From positions 24,862,162 through 24,926,161 of the forward strand of contig JAAALK010000287.1 of the NCBI GenBank assembly GCA_019279435.1: a stretch of 64,000 nt of DNA. The letters are read 5' to 3'. Positions 41,942 to 53,256 of the stretch are shown piece after piece. The notes beneath the pieces are model-generated. The model saw only the letters and a list, made by a program, of their open reading frames with translations. It ran no database searches and was not told the DNA's origin. How positions within the stretch are numbered: the first letter of the stretch is position 1; each line of letters opens with the position of its first letter. The DNA is from Zizania palustris. Taxonomy: Eukaryota; Streptophyta; Magnoliopsida; Poales; Poaceae. Both the position numbers and the translations under genes were made by a program.

Positions 41942-42668
41942 TAAGTATCGTATTAGGAAAAATACCGAATCTCATCAGAATTTCAAAGTCGGGTGTATTC
42001 CGACGAAAATAGTATTACATAAATTATTTTATGAAAAATCCTTGTATCATATTCCTGCCTTTCAAATAAAACCCAGTCTTACTAATCAATTCCTTTAGTT
42101 AATTTCATTGTCATCCCGATCAATCCCACTATCATTTCAATCAATACTGACTATATCGATTAAAATTACGCATTGAAATTTATTTGAGATCTGTATTGAA
42201 TACTACTTAAATTAAGTTATGTAATACTCCTTCCTTTTTTAAAATACAACCATTAATTAAATATATAACTATTTATACATTACAACTTCTGCTATTTTAT
42301 CTTCATATTTTATCACTAGAGCCCTCTAGTTGTAGACCACTCTAGGGTCCAGCGACGACGCGCACGTCAAAACCAACGGGCTCGAGCACGACGGCGCCGA
42401 CGAGAACAGACCACCACCGACTTGTGGAATGGCCTCGTCCTCGATATTTGCCGGTAGAATCACACCTGATCACGTGAAACCAGGTGCAAACACCAGCGGC
42501 AGCATCCGTTGGTTTCGAAGCGCGTCCCATGCAGAGCACGCAAGTACACATCCGATTCGTCCAACTGAGGCATCAACCGACCCTAACGCCGAAAGCCGGT
42601 TGGAAGTTAGTAACATGGCACTCACCATGCCCATAGCAATTTCAACAAAACCAGCTGCTCACGAGCCG
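41942..42668. other. Spacer and promoter region of EF-hand gene 2
   Basis: AT-rich to about 42300, then GC-richer sequence (42330-42660) leading into the promoter. No gene is seen in the GC-richer part. Confidence 0.45.
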
Positions 42669-42674
42669 TATAAG
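42669..42674 (+). promoter_or_regulatory. TATA box of EF-hand gene 2
   Basis: TATAAG in CCGTATAAGTAGCCC lies 151 bp upstream of the ATG at 42820. Its context differs from that of copy 1, so the two promoters are not alike. Confidence 0.6.
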
Positions 42675-42819
42675 TAGCCCTTGCATGCACCACACTTCTT
42701 CATCAAATCAAACCAAGCTAGAAGAAGCTCACATCTCTGATACATACAGCCACATCTTGTAGCATTCACCAGCTTTGCAAGCATCTCCACGTTTTCGGAG
42801 TCAGCTAGCTAGCAGCAAG

Positions 42820-43233
42820 ATGAGCGTAGAAATCCTCGACGGCACGACGGTGCAGAGCTTCGTGGAGGACGAGAGCGCCTTCAACTCCTCCGTGGACGGG
42901 CGCTTCGCCGCGCTCGACACCAACCGCGACGGCCTGCTGTCGTACGCGGAGATGGCCAAGGAGCTGATGAGCCTCAGGGTTCTTGAGAAGCACTACGGCG
43001 TCGACGAGGCCTCCATGAGCCCCGACGAGCTCGTGGAGCTGTACCGTGGCCTGTTCGCGCGCTTCGACCGCGACGGCAGCGGCGCCGTCGACCTGGAGGA
43101 GTTCCGGGCCGAGATGAAGGAGGTGATGCTCGCCGTCGCCAACGGCATCGGCTTCCTGCCGGTTCAGATGGTGGTCGAGGAAGGCAGCTTCCTCAAGGTG
43201 GCCGTCGACAGGGAGCTGGCCAAAGCTGCTTAG
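42820..43233 (+). CDS. Small EF-hand calcium-binding protein, copy 2
   Basis: This 137-residue intronless paralogue of the gene at 38637 keeps both EF-hand loops (33-44 and 83-94) unchanged. Differences are K9T, I11V, R12Q, G19S, N47K, D56E, F59Y, A65S and A67S; residues 68-137 are identical. The ATG at 42820 matches copy 1; the frame is open 15 codons further upstream but only to a TTG. Near-identity continues to the stop and TAGTCGCCT, then ends. A calcium sensor or buffer role is inferred from the EF hands; the partner is unknown. Different promoter sequences suggest different expression. Confidence 0.92.
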   Translation: MSVEILDGTTVQSFVEDESAFNSSVDGRFAALDTNRDGLLSYAEMAKELMSLRVLEKHYGVDEASMSPDELVELYRGLFARFDRDGSGAVDLEEFRAEMKEVMLAVANGIGFLPVQMVVEEGSFLKVAVDRELAKAA

Positions 43234-43942
43234 TCGCCTTTGAAGCAACAGTTTTGCAGCAATATTTTTCGCACGCCTACGATTTATGTTCTCGCATTGC
43301 ATTCTTGTTCTACATTGAGCTATTTCATTGCTACTTATTTAATTGTTTCCTAGGATACGGCAGAAGCCACAAGCTTATAATACTGTACTACACCTATCTC
43401 ACAAGCTGGATGAACAAATGGGAATGTTTTGTTTAGCTAATGCTTGTGAAAGACCAGATCTTGAAATAAAAGTACCAGTTTTGGAATTTGGAGTCCAATC
43501 TGTGTTGAGTAATCTTGTTGACACTTATGATACCACAATGAGAACAACTAAACAAAAAGATTGTGTATAAACTCTTTCCCTTAATAAAAGAGAAGCAGAC
43601 ACAAACCCTCACATTCAGAAGAACTCATTGCTTGATGTATTATGTCTCCCTTCTGATCCATCATTCCATCTGATACTAGCATGGCCACTGGAAATTAAAG
43701 CAAAGCAAGGGCAGAATTCACCTTCCCATATGTGAATAAACATTTAAAAGTTTCTATCAAGATGTTGACTCTGCAAGTCAATCAAACCTGATAAGCCATT
43801 CGGCCCGGCAAACTTGTACATCATAAACGTCAGGTTATCGAGATCCTTGCTCAGAGAATGTACATCCAAAAATTGCTGACTGTTAGACGATGGCCACAAC
43901 AATTGATCCAGAGCCGAACGAACACCACCACAAATTGTCCAT
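43234..43942. other. 3' flank of EF-hand gene 2 and spacer
   Basis: An AATAAAAG signal near 43465 or 43583 could serve polyadenylation. No other gene is seen before the JmjC fragment. Confidence 0.4.
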
Positions 43943-44200
43943 TCAATCGTTCTTGTCCTCGACATCGCCTTCCAAAGCATCAGTCTTTTTTGATGAATGA
44001 TCGTCGATCTCAAACGAAATCAAGAAGTTGAAGTATCGCGGCAATGGTGAGCTTGTTCGGCGCGGGGCTCGGGCTCACAAGTCACAACTCACATGGTGAA
44101 ACCACATGCATGCTTGGCAAGTAGAGCACCTCGCCGGCGCGAACTGTAGGAGACGGCGATCCAGAGCGAGGCAGCCGTCCAGTGCTGGGTCGCGGCGGAG
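43943..44200 (-). pseudogene. JmjC-domain gene fragment, frameshifted
   Basis: On the minus strand, TVRAGEVLYLPSM is encoded just upstream of 44109. This is the sheet-plus-metal-site stretch of small JmjC hydroxylases of the JMJD7/JMJD5 type, where the sequence continues LPSMWFHHVS. Here CATG is duplicated (44105-44112), so WFHHVS is read in another frame. Further on, RYFNFLISFEIDDH and a Glu/Asp-rich tail run to a stop at 43943-43945, resembling the C-terminal end of such proteins. The upstream GC-rich stretch to about 44470 may be the remains of the preceding exon. The JmjC barrel is not complete, so this is a broken partial copy. The source family is assigned on the LYLPSMWFHHV motif, which is the strong part of the argument. 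Confidence 0.6.
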
Positions 44201-44644
44201 GCCAGAACGAGCGGGCGTCCCGGCGATTCGTGGGCGAGGCCCGAGGGGGAACGCGAGCGGTTCCGGGGTCACGTCGGCGCGGGGCACGGCGGTGGAGGCC
44301 CAGCCCCAGCAGGTGGCCCCCCGCGACTCCGCCCACAGCTTCCGCGCCGCGCGCGCTCCGTTGGACCCCGCGCCGGCTTTCTGCAAGCGGCGGAGGTTTC
44401 ACTCCCGACCTCCGTTGCTTCGTTGGTTTTGTGAATCCCGGCGGCGGCGGCGGCGGCGCGCGCTCCTAGAAGCAAACCCGACGCAACAGAGATTTTAATA
44501 CGTTTTTAATTTAAAATTTCAAAACTGTTACGTATATTTCAAAATTTACAAAACAGTTTTACGTTGTGATATAATCTACCGATCTAGACCAATTTACCCT
44601 ATATCGGAATACTATATCATAGCAAATACTAACAGAAGCATGAT
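44201..44644. other. GC-rich block beside the JmjC fragment, then AT-rich spacer
   Basis: 44201-44475 is GC-rich and open in several frames, possibly the upstream part of the broken JmjC gene. 44480-44644 is AT-rich and empty. Confidence 0.35.
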
Positions 44645-44659
44645 AAGACTGATCGGACT

Positions 44660-45605
44660 CTAGGGGGAGACAATGACAGAATTGTGTGGGTTCTGGATGG
44701 TAAAGGTTATACGTCCAAATCATTCTATCGGTGGCTGACTTTTGGAGGGGTTAGGGATGATAGGTTTATGAGAGTGTGGAAAATAGCCGCCCCTCTAAAG
44801 GTTCAAGTGTTTCTTTGGTTGGTTTTGCGAGGTAAGATTCAGGTTGGGGCCCAATTAGAAAAGAAAAATTGGCCGGGTGATCCGAGATTCAAAATTTGTG
44901 GGGTTCTTGAAACGGTAAATCATTTGATGTTTGGGTGCCCCTTATCTCAATTAGTGTGGTGTTTTGTTCGGGATGCCTTAAAGTGGCATAGTAATCTGAC
45001 AAGTGTTCAACAGATCTTTGATGCCCTTGGTGTGCAGATGTGTGAAAAGAAAAAAATTGCTTATTTGGGTGTTGTCGCGGCGGGGGTTTGGACTATTTGG
45101 CTCGTTCGTAACGATTATATTTTCAATGACAAATTACCCTCTAATGCTATTAGTGTGCTGTTTAAAATGGCTAATTTTGTAACGCAGTGGATGAAGTTAG
45201 CGCGAGTGCGGTACAGGGAGGAGGCCGAAAGCTGCTGCGGATTGCTGCGTGCGGAAATCGATCAGCTGGCTCGAGTGGGAACTGCAAGAAACGACTGAGG
45301 TCGGCTGTGGATGTCTAATATTAGGGTGGTTGGGTTCTTTGTGCGGTGAACCTGGTTGTTTTTAGTGCATTTGGGAGCTGTCTTCAGGTTTGGTTCTGGC
45401 TGTGGTTTTGTGTGGTGCTTGTGGCTGTACGGTTGGTCGAGTTCTTGGGAGCCTTTATGGATGTCTATTTTCTTATCCTGTTTGGAGTATGTAAGGTTGG
45501 GGGTTGAGTGTGGTGTTTTGGATGTTAAACAGTTATCGTGTGGTTTCGCTGCTTTCTAATAAAGCAAGACATATCCCCTGGTTGGATGTGTCTATTCCAA
45601 AAAAA
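44660..45605 (+). mobile_element. 5'-truncated LINE (L1-type) with poly-A and target duplication
   Basis: The insertion is bracketed by AAGACTGATCGGACT at 44645-44659 and again at 45606-45620, directly after a poly-A run (45599-45607). It carries the C-terminal part of a LINE ORF2 and a 3' UTR. A 15-bp direct repeat plus poly-A and 5' truncation is the signature of target-primed reverse transcription. The target site has been kept intact, so this is a fairly young insertion. Confidence 0.92.
44684..45298 (+). pseudogene. LINE ORF2 C-terminal fragment with zinc-binding RVT motif
   Basis: The 204-codon frame lacks an ATG (begins GTG) because the element is truncated. It contains WKIAAPLKVQVFLWLVLRGK, then NWPGDPRFKICGVLETVNHL and MFGCPLSQLVW. 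This is the C-x2-C-like/H-x-C pattern of the zinc-binding region downstream of plant LINE reverse transcriptases; the first cysteine pair is reduced to one Cys (FKICG). No reverse transcriptase core remains. Confidence 0.85.
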
Positions 45606-45620
45606 AAGACTGATCGGACT

Positions 45621-46501
45621 AGATCGGCATCGGAAAAAGTTTATTTTTGTACATTTTTAAATCCACCTAATTAATGAATTTGAATTTTTGAATAAAAACT
45701 CTATTAATTAAAAAAATCCGCAGCAGAAGCTGACCAAGTGGGCCAAAGGCTATAGCCTACTATACATGGGCTTTAATTTGTGGCCTTTCAATTTAGTTTA
45801 ATTATCAGGATTTGAATTTGCTTTAATTCGTGGGCTTTTGGCCCACTATTGAAAATCCACTCCATTTGAAATCACACCGCAATTTCCAAAATACGACATC
45901 GATAATTTTCTTCCAAAAAAAAGGCAATTCTGACACAAAATCTCAAATCGAAATCGACCCGAAACGACCGCGCGCTCATTTCCATTTTCGACCAGTTCCA
46001 TATATAGCGTTTGACTTTTGCCGAGTTCGTCGAAGATGCATGTCATGTCACAGCGCTAACTGCCACCGTGATCTACGTCTGTTTGACCACTTAAAACGAT
46101 GGACAGATCGAGAGAGCTGCATCAAATATCTTTCGTTACATAACTCCATTGTTTTGCCGTGGCATACATTAATAAACAGTCGCCCCAATTGTGAATTATG
46201 CGTTGTCGGTCAGTACTGGATAGAACATGCATATATATATATGCTCCCTGTTAATTATCATATCTGGAAATATATATTTCTTTCGTTCCATCCATTTGTT
46301 TGTGAAAGCCTACAGAATATACGGTGGTTACATGGATGGCCTACTGACAGTGAGCTCACTCATGAGCTCGTGTCCAATCGCAGGGAGCTGAGGCAGTTAC
46401 TCCATGGGCACATAATTGTGGCTACGACTTTGATCCATTTGTCCGTGACGTTAGAGCGTCTCTAAAAAAATTACTTATATCGCTATTTTAATTTAAATTT
46501 A
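45621..46501. other. Spacer with a chance-like long frame
   Basis: A frame without stops from 45830 to 46465 begins with GTG and has no recognised motif. The DNA is of ordinary spacer composition. No gene is claimed. Confidence 0.4.
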
Positions 46502-46506
46502 GGTAT

Positions 46507-47000
46507 TGTTAGCACAACGGATTACACTAACAGGTTCTCAAAGATTAAGAACTAACAAACGAAGTGTTTGTGGGAGCGGACTATCTCAAGCCTCTGTATT
46601 AGATAATATCTCGAAGTAGTTCGAAGTTGTATATTGAATATCTTAATATTCGATGCCTATTACAGGATGAGAATGGGGCTATTTATAGGTAAAAACTCTA
46701 AGAAAAAGACTTTTTTACCCCTCAATTACAACTGACATATTGAAAACTATTCGGTACCCCGAATAGGGTTAAAATGGTAAAAATATGTTCGAAGAAGTTA
46801 GATAAGGTAGACGTCCCATCCTTCTGGCTGTTTTCCACTCGGTAGTGGTATCTTCGGAGGGTATCTTCGGACCGGAGTCTAGACGGACCCTTCGGTTTTA
46901 ACCCTTCGTCAGTTCGGAGACAAGTCTTTGACTCGGAGCTTATGAGTTGTCTTTGTCTCGTAATCTTGAAGATCCTGGGGATGAAGTATTTCCCCCAACA
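46507..47000 (-). mobile_element. Solo LTR, family B, inverted, with perfect target duplication
   Basis: The 494-bp element runs from TGTTAGCACAACGGATTAC to GAAGTATTTCCCCCAACA and is the reverse complement of the family at 20758-21252 (GGGGGAAAATA start, TATA context GCCCCATTTCA, TTCGAAG motifs). GGTAT flanks both sides at 46502-46506 and 47001-47005. No internal region remains. Confidence 0.9.
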
Positions 47001-47439
47001 GGTATTTTAATTAAAAAAGCTCTAATGGTTCCTATTTTATTCGTACTTATTTTTTCTTGTGTGTGCATTGTTTTCTCTATTGTGTGTTGTTATAGGATGA
47101 ATGATACACATATTTGAAGACATCATAACTTCACACAAATTATTACAAATTATATATTATATTTGTAGGATTTAGAAAATAAAGATCAATATTATAAGGA
47201 AACATTTGTATATTGATCAATTTTTAGAGAGATAATGTTTATGATGATTTTTATACGAGATTTAGCGAATAAAATTTAGACAGTAAACATCGTTTCACGT
47301 GCCAATAAGCTTTCAGAGATTAAAATGTAAGGTCCAGGTCAATGCACATTCGAAGCTATAATAAATATGTTTCGTTATTTAAAAAATAATAATGTCTGTT
47401 ATATGCTTTATAAAATGTTCTTTTCATGATCCGTCTCTT

Positions 47440-48340
47440 TTCTTAAATCGCTAGAAGAAAAATCTGGTTGCCAAATCTTTTAAAACAAAGCAACTAATTA
47501 AATGGTTGCTTCAATGTGAAATCCTTCTACACTTCTTTGAAACTGCAAACTGCTGTTATATATCTTGATTATATTTGGAATTTGAAAGTCCCTTTAAAAA
47601 TTAAAATCTTTTTGTGGATGGCTAAAGGGATAAAATTCTAACAAAGGCTAATTTGGTGAAAAAAAAGTTGAAAAGGGAGCTCTAAACATTGACATTTCTG
47701 CTTTAGAGATGAAACAGTGCAATATTGTTTTTTGAACGTAGCATTTCTCACTTTATCTAGACAATTGTTAAATTTTGTTTTGGCATAGGCCATTTTATCA
47801 ATATGTACCATTTATGACAGAATTGGTTTAAGAAGTTGGGTAAAAATGAGAAAAAACTGGTTGGTGTGGGCATTTCTGTAGTTTTCTCGAGTATTTAGAA
47901 AAGTAGGAATGATGCTTGTTTCATGAGGAAGATATTGAGTGATCTTACTGAATTGATGAATTAAATCTGTTTTTGGATTTCTTCTTGAACCATCTTACAA
48001 AAGTCGGTGGAAAGGGAAAGAAAGATGAAGTTGGAGGTGCGTCTACTCGAGCAAGTAGTAAGATCTTTGTTGGGAGGCATGGATGGAGCTTCTTTGAAAA
48101 CCGCTTGGATGGAGCAAGTAGTAAGTGAGACCTTTGCTGCACTATGTTGCTTTTGGCAAAAGGGAAAAAAATATGTTCTGAAGATTGGTGTTTTGTAATA
48201 ATTGGGTATCTCTTAGACTTCGTGGCTCATATTATCTCGTGTGATATTGTGATGTTATGTTGATGTAGAACTTATGGATATTTCTTTAATGGAAATGGAA
48301 GAGGTTAAGTTTCCCTCTCTGGCTAAAAAAAATAAATATG
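47440..48340 (+). mobile_element. Decayed LINE remnant
   Basis: Around 47570 the plus strand encodes WNLKVPLKIKIFLWMAKG, the same zinc-binding RVT lead-in as in the LINE at 44660, but many stops follow. The sequence ends with TCTCTGGCT and an A-rich tail at about 48321-48335. It is much older than the 44660 copy. Target duplication not found. Confidence 0.65.
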
Positions 48341-50150
48341 AATAATTGAATTTCACGAAATATAATAATAAACACAATAAGTTATGGGTGACCCATTACA
48401 TCATATTTGGATCTTTAATTATATCTATTCAATAGATTAAGATAAACAATCTATATTTATTTAAGTGTAAGATGAAATTTCACTTAAAATCACGCAATTG
48501 GAAAAAAAATAACCCTAGTTATCTAGCGAGGGGATACATCTTGGTACTTTTACCTTATAAACATATTAGTATTTTACAAGTACTACGTAACGTTGAAAAT
48601 CAAAAAAACAATTATATTAACGATATTTTGCAAGTGTCGTCTCCTTCTTCCGAGAAATCGCCTTAGAATTTTGAGCTCTTACGTGAAACTAAGGAACTTT
48701 GTTAGGTGATGAAACTGTTCGATGAACTCTTTGAACTCACGACAATAATTATGTATCATGATTGGCATCTAAAAAGTAGTTGTGCACCATGATCCGGTGG
48801 TCGGGATCTGATCGGGGCGACGGTCATGGATGGAGAGGAGACGACGAACCCAACAGAATCGATGGCGAGAACAGATACGGCCGCTGACGAAGAGAACGAA
48901 CGACGGTGGGGCAAAAATATATTAACATATCGATGAGAAAGTAGGTAGCATATAAGAGATTGTGTGAATTTTTAGTGCCATATAAATAGCTTTTTTTCTT
49001 TCACATAAATTTCTAATAAATTTTAAATTGTAGAACCTAAATCTAAATATTATACTAGTATTTATTCTGTCTTTCTTTACAGTTTTACGTAAAGATCCAT
49101 TATAAATATAGTTATAAAAAAACTTATCTTAAAATTATCAATCATCAACATGAAGTGGAACACGGAAATCAATTCAGGAGAGCTGTGGGTGGGGCCCACT
49201 CCACCGTCCCTGGCTCTGCCGCCACGTCACGATCGGCTTCCAGGTCATGGGCTCCAATGATGACGCTTTGTTCTCTTGTGGCCAGAAACTTTGTTGCCAC
49301 CGATATGGCTGCGCAAAAAAAAAATCAATCGAATTTCACCTTACATTCTCCCTTTTTTACCGAATTGTTAGTTAAACTCTCTCTAGCTCACTTTTTTTTT
49401 ACTTTAGATCGCCTTATTTTCTTTTTTTTTGGAAAAAAATAAGAAGAAACCATATCCCAAAATTTTTGTAACAATCAGGATAAACACAATGTATTTGACA
49501 AACCAATTAATATGGGTGGAGTATAGAACTACTCTTTCTGCCTCGTAATATAGCAATTTAGTACTGAATTTAACGTTTTCTTGCTATAATGAATTTGAAT
49601 AGTGTCAAATTCAGATTTATTATTTTATAAAATGTCAAATAAGAGGGAAATAGTACAATGTTAACAATTAAGTGGGTCAATTCCTCCTAGTTGTTCTACA
49701 TTTTTTAATAATTTTTTTGATTACTTTGGGGACACATTGGGGTGGCTTTTGCCATGAGGAGTCAAACAAAATGAGCTCAGCCTAGCTGGAAAAGGCCACC
49801 GAAAGATAGCCGACGCCACGTGGATCGGGCTGTGCTGGGCATGCACGTGGGGCCCACGCTGACAGCCGACCATGTTTGATTTTTCTGGGCGATTTGGCGC
49901 CAATCACCCATCCTACTGCTGGGCTCGTCAGCTCGCTCAGCATCTCCGCGGCCGGTTTAAAGCAACGAAAACGACACACCAAGCAGTTTTCCATGCAAAC
50001 GAAAGCTGCCCCCAGCTTCAATATTCTCTGCACCCTCCGGTAGCGCTGATCATACCGTCCAATGAAACGATTAGGGCAGTACTAATTTATAGTTTATCAG
50101 ATATTATTCTATCGTTGCTACGAGTTAGCAATACATTATCTTTAAAAACA
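48341..50150. other. Intergenic
   Basis: Mostly AT-rich. A GC-richer patch at 48780-48920 has no recognised product. At 49800-49880 two CACGTGG motifs occur in CGCCACGTGGATC and CACGTGGGGCCC, which could be G-box/ABRE-like, but no adjoining gene was found. Confidence 0.45.
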
Positions 50151-50790
50151 GTAAGTCTGTTTGGTTTCTATGAACTAAAGTTTAGTTCATTGTTTTTTAA
50201 TTTTTTATAACCTAAACAACCAAACATATGGACTAAAGTTTTGACTAATGACTTTAATTCTCTAATCCACATGAGATGTACTAAGGGCCTATTTGGTTCC
50301 TTGAGACTAAACTTTTGTCCTCTGTTTTGTGGCACTTTTAGTCTCTAAAGTGTCAAACAAGTGGACTAAAATTTGGATCAAAATATTTATTCCTCTAGTC
50401 CAAAGAAGTAGACTAAACTAGACTAAACAACACAAAAGACACCCCAACCCTCGCATTTATGGCGCCCGAACATAGAGAAGGGTACTAGTTTAGGTGTAAA
50501 AAAGTCTTTGTTGAATTGTATTTATAAACTTTAGTTCATAGAACCAAAAAAGGTTTGGACTAAAATTTAGTCCATGAACTAAACTATAGTCATTGGACTA
50601 AAGGAATCAGACGATGGCTAAACTAGACTAAAGTGAGCTTTGAACATCTCTCTCATTCCTTAAAGTGTGTTGGAAACATACATGTCCATCGTTGTAGGGA
50701 TAAAAGAGTTTTTGTTCAACCGTATTTATGGACTTTGCATGAAACCAAACGAGATATGGATTAAAGGAACCATACATCACCTTAGTGTAA
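50150..50790. repeat. MITE-like segments with GTTTGGTT and ACTAAAGTTTAGTCC motifs
   Basis: Several opposed copies of TTTGGTT, AACTAAAGTTTAGTTC and GGACTAAA occur. One likely unit starts GGGCCTATTTGGTTCC at about 50286. They look like two or three overlapping decayed PIF/Harbinger-type MITEs. Ends could not be fixed. Confidence 0.5.
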
Positions 50791-51927
50791 GTTCACAGTA
50801 AATTTTGTACATCCTTCTCTTCTTTCTCTCTTTCCCTCTTATCTAATTTCTTTTCATCCATGTCTAATATGTTGCGACAGTACGATGTCTTTATATTTTT
50901 TTCTCGTATCAGATTTTTTTGTCCAACGTAGAACCCTAATAAATAGCTAATACACAATTCTATACGGACAACTGAGACTGCTCTTATACAAAGAAAGAGT
51001 AAATCAAAAGATGTGGGCAAAATTTTGGTTGAAATGAATCGCCTTTTATGCATCATCATCTACATACGCCTGCAGTTTTGCCGGTGACAATGATGTGGCA
51101 GGGTGGTACCGGAGATTACTCTCGTTCTGATCTGGCTGTCTCGGTGATGATGATGATATCGACCGATCCCTCTTGCCTTTTTTCCCCCTTTAATTTGTTT
51201 TTGCAAGACCAAGTTGATCGAATTAATAAATGGACAACTACTCCTGCGGTGTTGTGCAATTCGTCTCGCACATTATATTTCTATGCGAGCTAGCTTTTCC
51301 GTAAAGGCGCGTAAAGCTAGCTGAAGCAGGCAGACGACGAACTCCAAAGCTAATTATAGATCGAGGCCTCCGTCCATTTGCTGTGATAATTGTTGCTGAT
51401 GAACTCGCAAGCATTGACACATGCAACCCCACTTACCCAGCCACAAGATTCTACCTGTAATGATCACGGCTTGCTTCTTTCAGAATTTCCAAAATGTCCT
51501 CAGAAGAAATATATATACCGAATCAATCCAAATACTCTCTTAATTCGTCCAAAAAGTCTATCTATCAACCTATCGACGGCCACCTTGAGAGCCAAGCTGA
51601 ATTCCTCCGGATCACATCACATCAGCAGTACTGTTCCGGTGCACATTCACTGGTTCCAATTTGATTGTCTTCAAGCTAGCTAAGTAGCTAGCTATACCGA
51701 CAGCACCAATTAATTCTGTTCATGCCGTCCCCAATCTCGTACAAAACGAACACTAATCAATGCGTACGTATCTCCGATCAGTTTTTTTTTCAGATCGATC
51801 GAATCTCTCCCTCTGATCTGGGGTTCAGGCAAGAACGTGCAGCAAGCCAGCAACACTGAGGTGTACACCTCAAAGCACGTACAGCGCGCGTAACCCCAGT
51901 GTACAACTCAAAAGCTAGCTCCAACTT
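50791..51927. other. Intergenic
   Basis: No gene, RNA gene or defined element is seen. Confidence 0.45.
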
Positions 51928-51954
51928 GCTGCTGCTGCTGCTGCTGCTGCTGCT
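51928..51954. repeat. (GCT)9 microsatellite
   Basis: Nine perfect GCT triplets about 680 bp upstream of the acidic protein gene. It lies in non-coding sequence on present evidence. Confidence 0.9.
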
Positions 51955-52347
51955 GTGGCCAGTCTTGGCGAGCTCGCTCTCACTTGGCGCTTTTCTTTGG
52001 CACACTGATCGATCCATCCATCAGCTGCGACTACCACTGATCTCTGTGTCTGTGTGTGTTTGTGTGCATGCATGGCGTGCATAATGTATAATGGATCATC
52101 TATCTGTGATGACATGATCGATCCCTCCGATCTATATATCACGTACGACGCTGCTAATTAACAGTGAGCTGAGATGAACAAGAGACCCCAGTGCACTGTT
52201 GCAAACCACACCCTTTTGGAGCCTTTCCATGTGCCGGCCATGACTCATGCCCCCAACTTTTGGTTGCATGCTTGCATGACATGTAGTACATGTACAAGAT
52301 TCCTGACCATGAATTGCATGAGAGGGACTGCTGCCAGTTGAGCAATG

Positions 52348-52349
<2 letters not shown>

Positions 52350-52391
<42 letters not shown>
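52350..52391. repeat. (CT)21 microsatellite
   Basis: About 21 CT units end 80 bp upstream of the TATA box of the following gene. CT/GA tracts are common in plant core promoters and can bind GAGA-type BPC factors; a role here is inference. Confidence 0.9.
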
Positions 52392-52394
<3 letters not shown>

Positions 52395-52471
52395 TTATTT
52401 TAATTATCTTTGGGTCATCACATAATATGATCTGTGAATTGTGATCTCCCCGTTTTGGCCTCCGAGGCAGC

Positions 52472-52479
52472 TATATATA
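52472..52479 (+). promoter_or_regulatory. TATA box of the acidic protein gene
   Basis: CTATATATACCCC is 162 bp upstream of the ATG at 52634 and would give a leader of about 130 bases, consistent with a grass core promoter. Confidence 0.7.
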
Positions 52480-52633
52480 CCCCCTGCATCTCATTTCTAT
52501 GCTTCACACAACCACAGCTAGCTTCGATCCATCACTTGAGCTTGATCAGTTAGCTCCAGCTCCAGCTAGCTAACCACTCTAGTAGTTCGTATATATACTT
52601 GTTGCTGCAGTAGCACTTCACCTATCGACATCG

Positions 52634-53256
52634 ATGGCCACAGTAGAGGTAATTGATTAACTCGTTGATGTGTTTATTAATCACCATTCAGATGCTTAAT
52701 TATGTAGCGTGTGCATCATCTTAGAGGATTAATCTCTCATATATGTGAGTATTTCTGTGATGTCATGTTTGATCTCATGAGCTCTCGGATGTGTATGTAG
52801 GTTGAGACCCCGACCACCGTGCTGGCGGAGGAGGCGCCCGTGGAGGTCACGCCGGCGGCGGTCGCCGAGGTGGAGGCCCCGAAGGAGGAGACGGCGCCCG
52901 CGCCGGCCGAGACTGAGGCCGCCGAGGTGCCTGCGCCCGCCGAGCCCGAGCCCGAGGCCGAGGCCGAGCCGGAGGTCGAGGCCGCCAAGGAGGAGCCCGT
53001 GGCAGCCGCTGCGGAGGAAGAGACCAAGGAGGCGGAGGCGGAGCCCGCGGCGGCCGAGGAGGCCAAGGAGGAGGAGGTAGCTGTAGAAGCCGGCGATCTG
53101 GAGGCCGCCAGCGCTCCTGCCGAGGACGAGGAGCCCGCGGCAGCCGGGGAGGCGAAGGTGGAGGAGGCCGTAGAGGTCGGCGAGGTGGAGGCCGCCGGTG
53201 CTCCTGCGGACGAGCCAGCGGCGCCGGTGGAGGAGGCCGAAAAGGCGAGCGAGTGA
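52634..53256 (+). CDS. Acidic Ala/Glu/Pro-rich protein, two exons (MATVEVE type)
   Basis: Exon 1 is 52634-52648 and encodes MATVE. A 152-bp intron (52649-52800, GT...AG) follows, and exon 2 is 52801-53256. The 156-residue product starts MATVEVETPTTV and is then almost wholly Glu, Ala, Pro and Val with repeated AEPEPEAE and EEAKEEE stretches and a few Lys. It has no signal peptide, membrane segment or cysteine. Plant proteins with this start and composition are sometimes annotated as vacuolar calcium-binding-like; dense acidic clusters could bind calcium with low affinity, but that role is not demonstrated. The tiny first exon is easily missed: exon 2 alone has no ATG. A TATA box, CT tract and AATAAA at 53406 support a real transcription unit. 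Confidence 0.8.

Noticed and set aside
45830..46465. 211-codon plus-strand frame
   Set aside because: It starts at GTG, has no recognisable domain, ordinary spacer composition and no promoter or splice signals. A chance frame is the safer reading.
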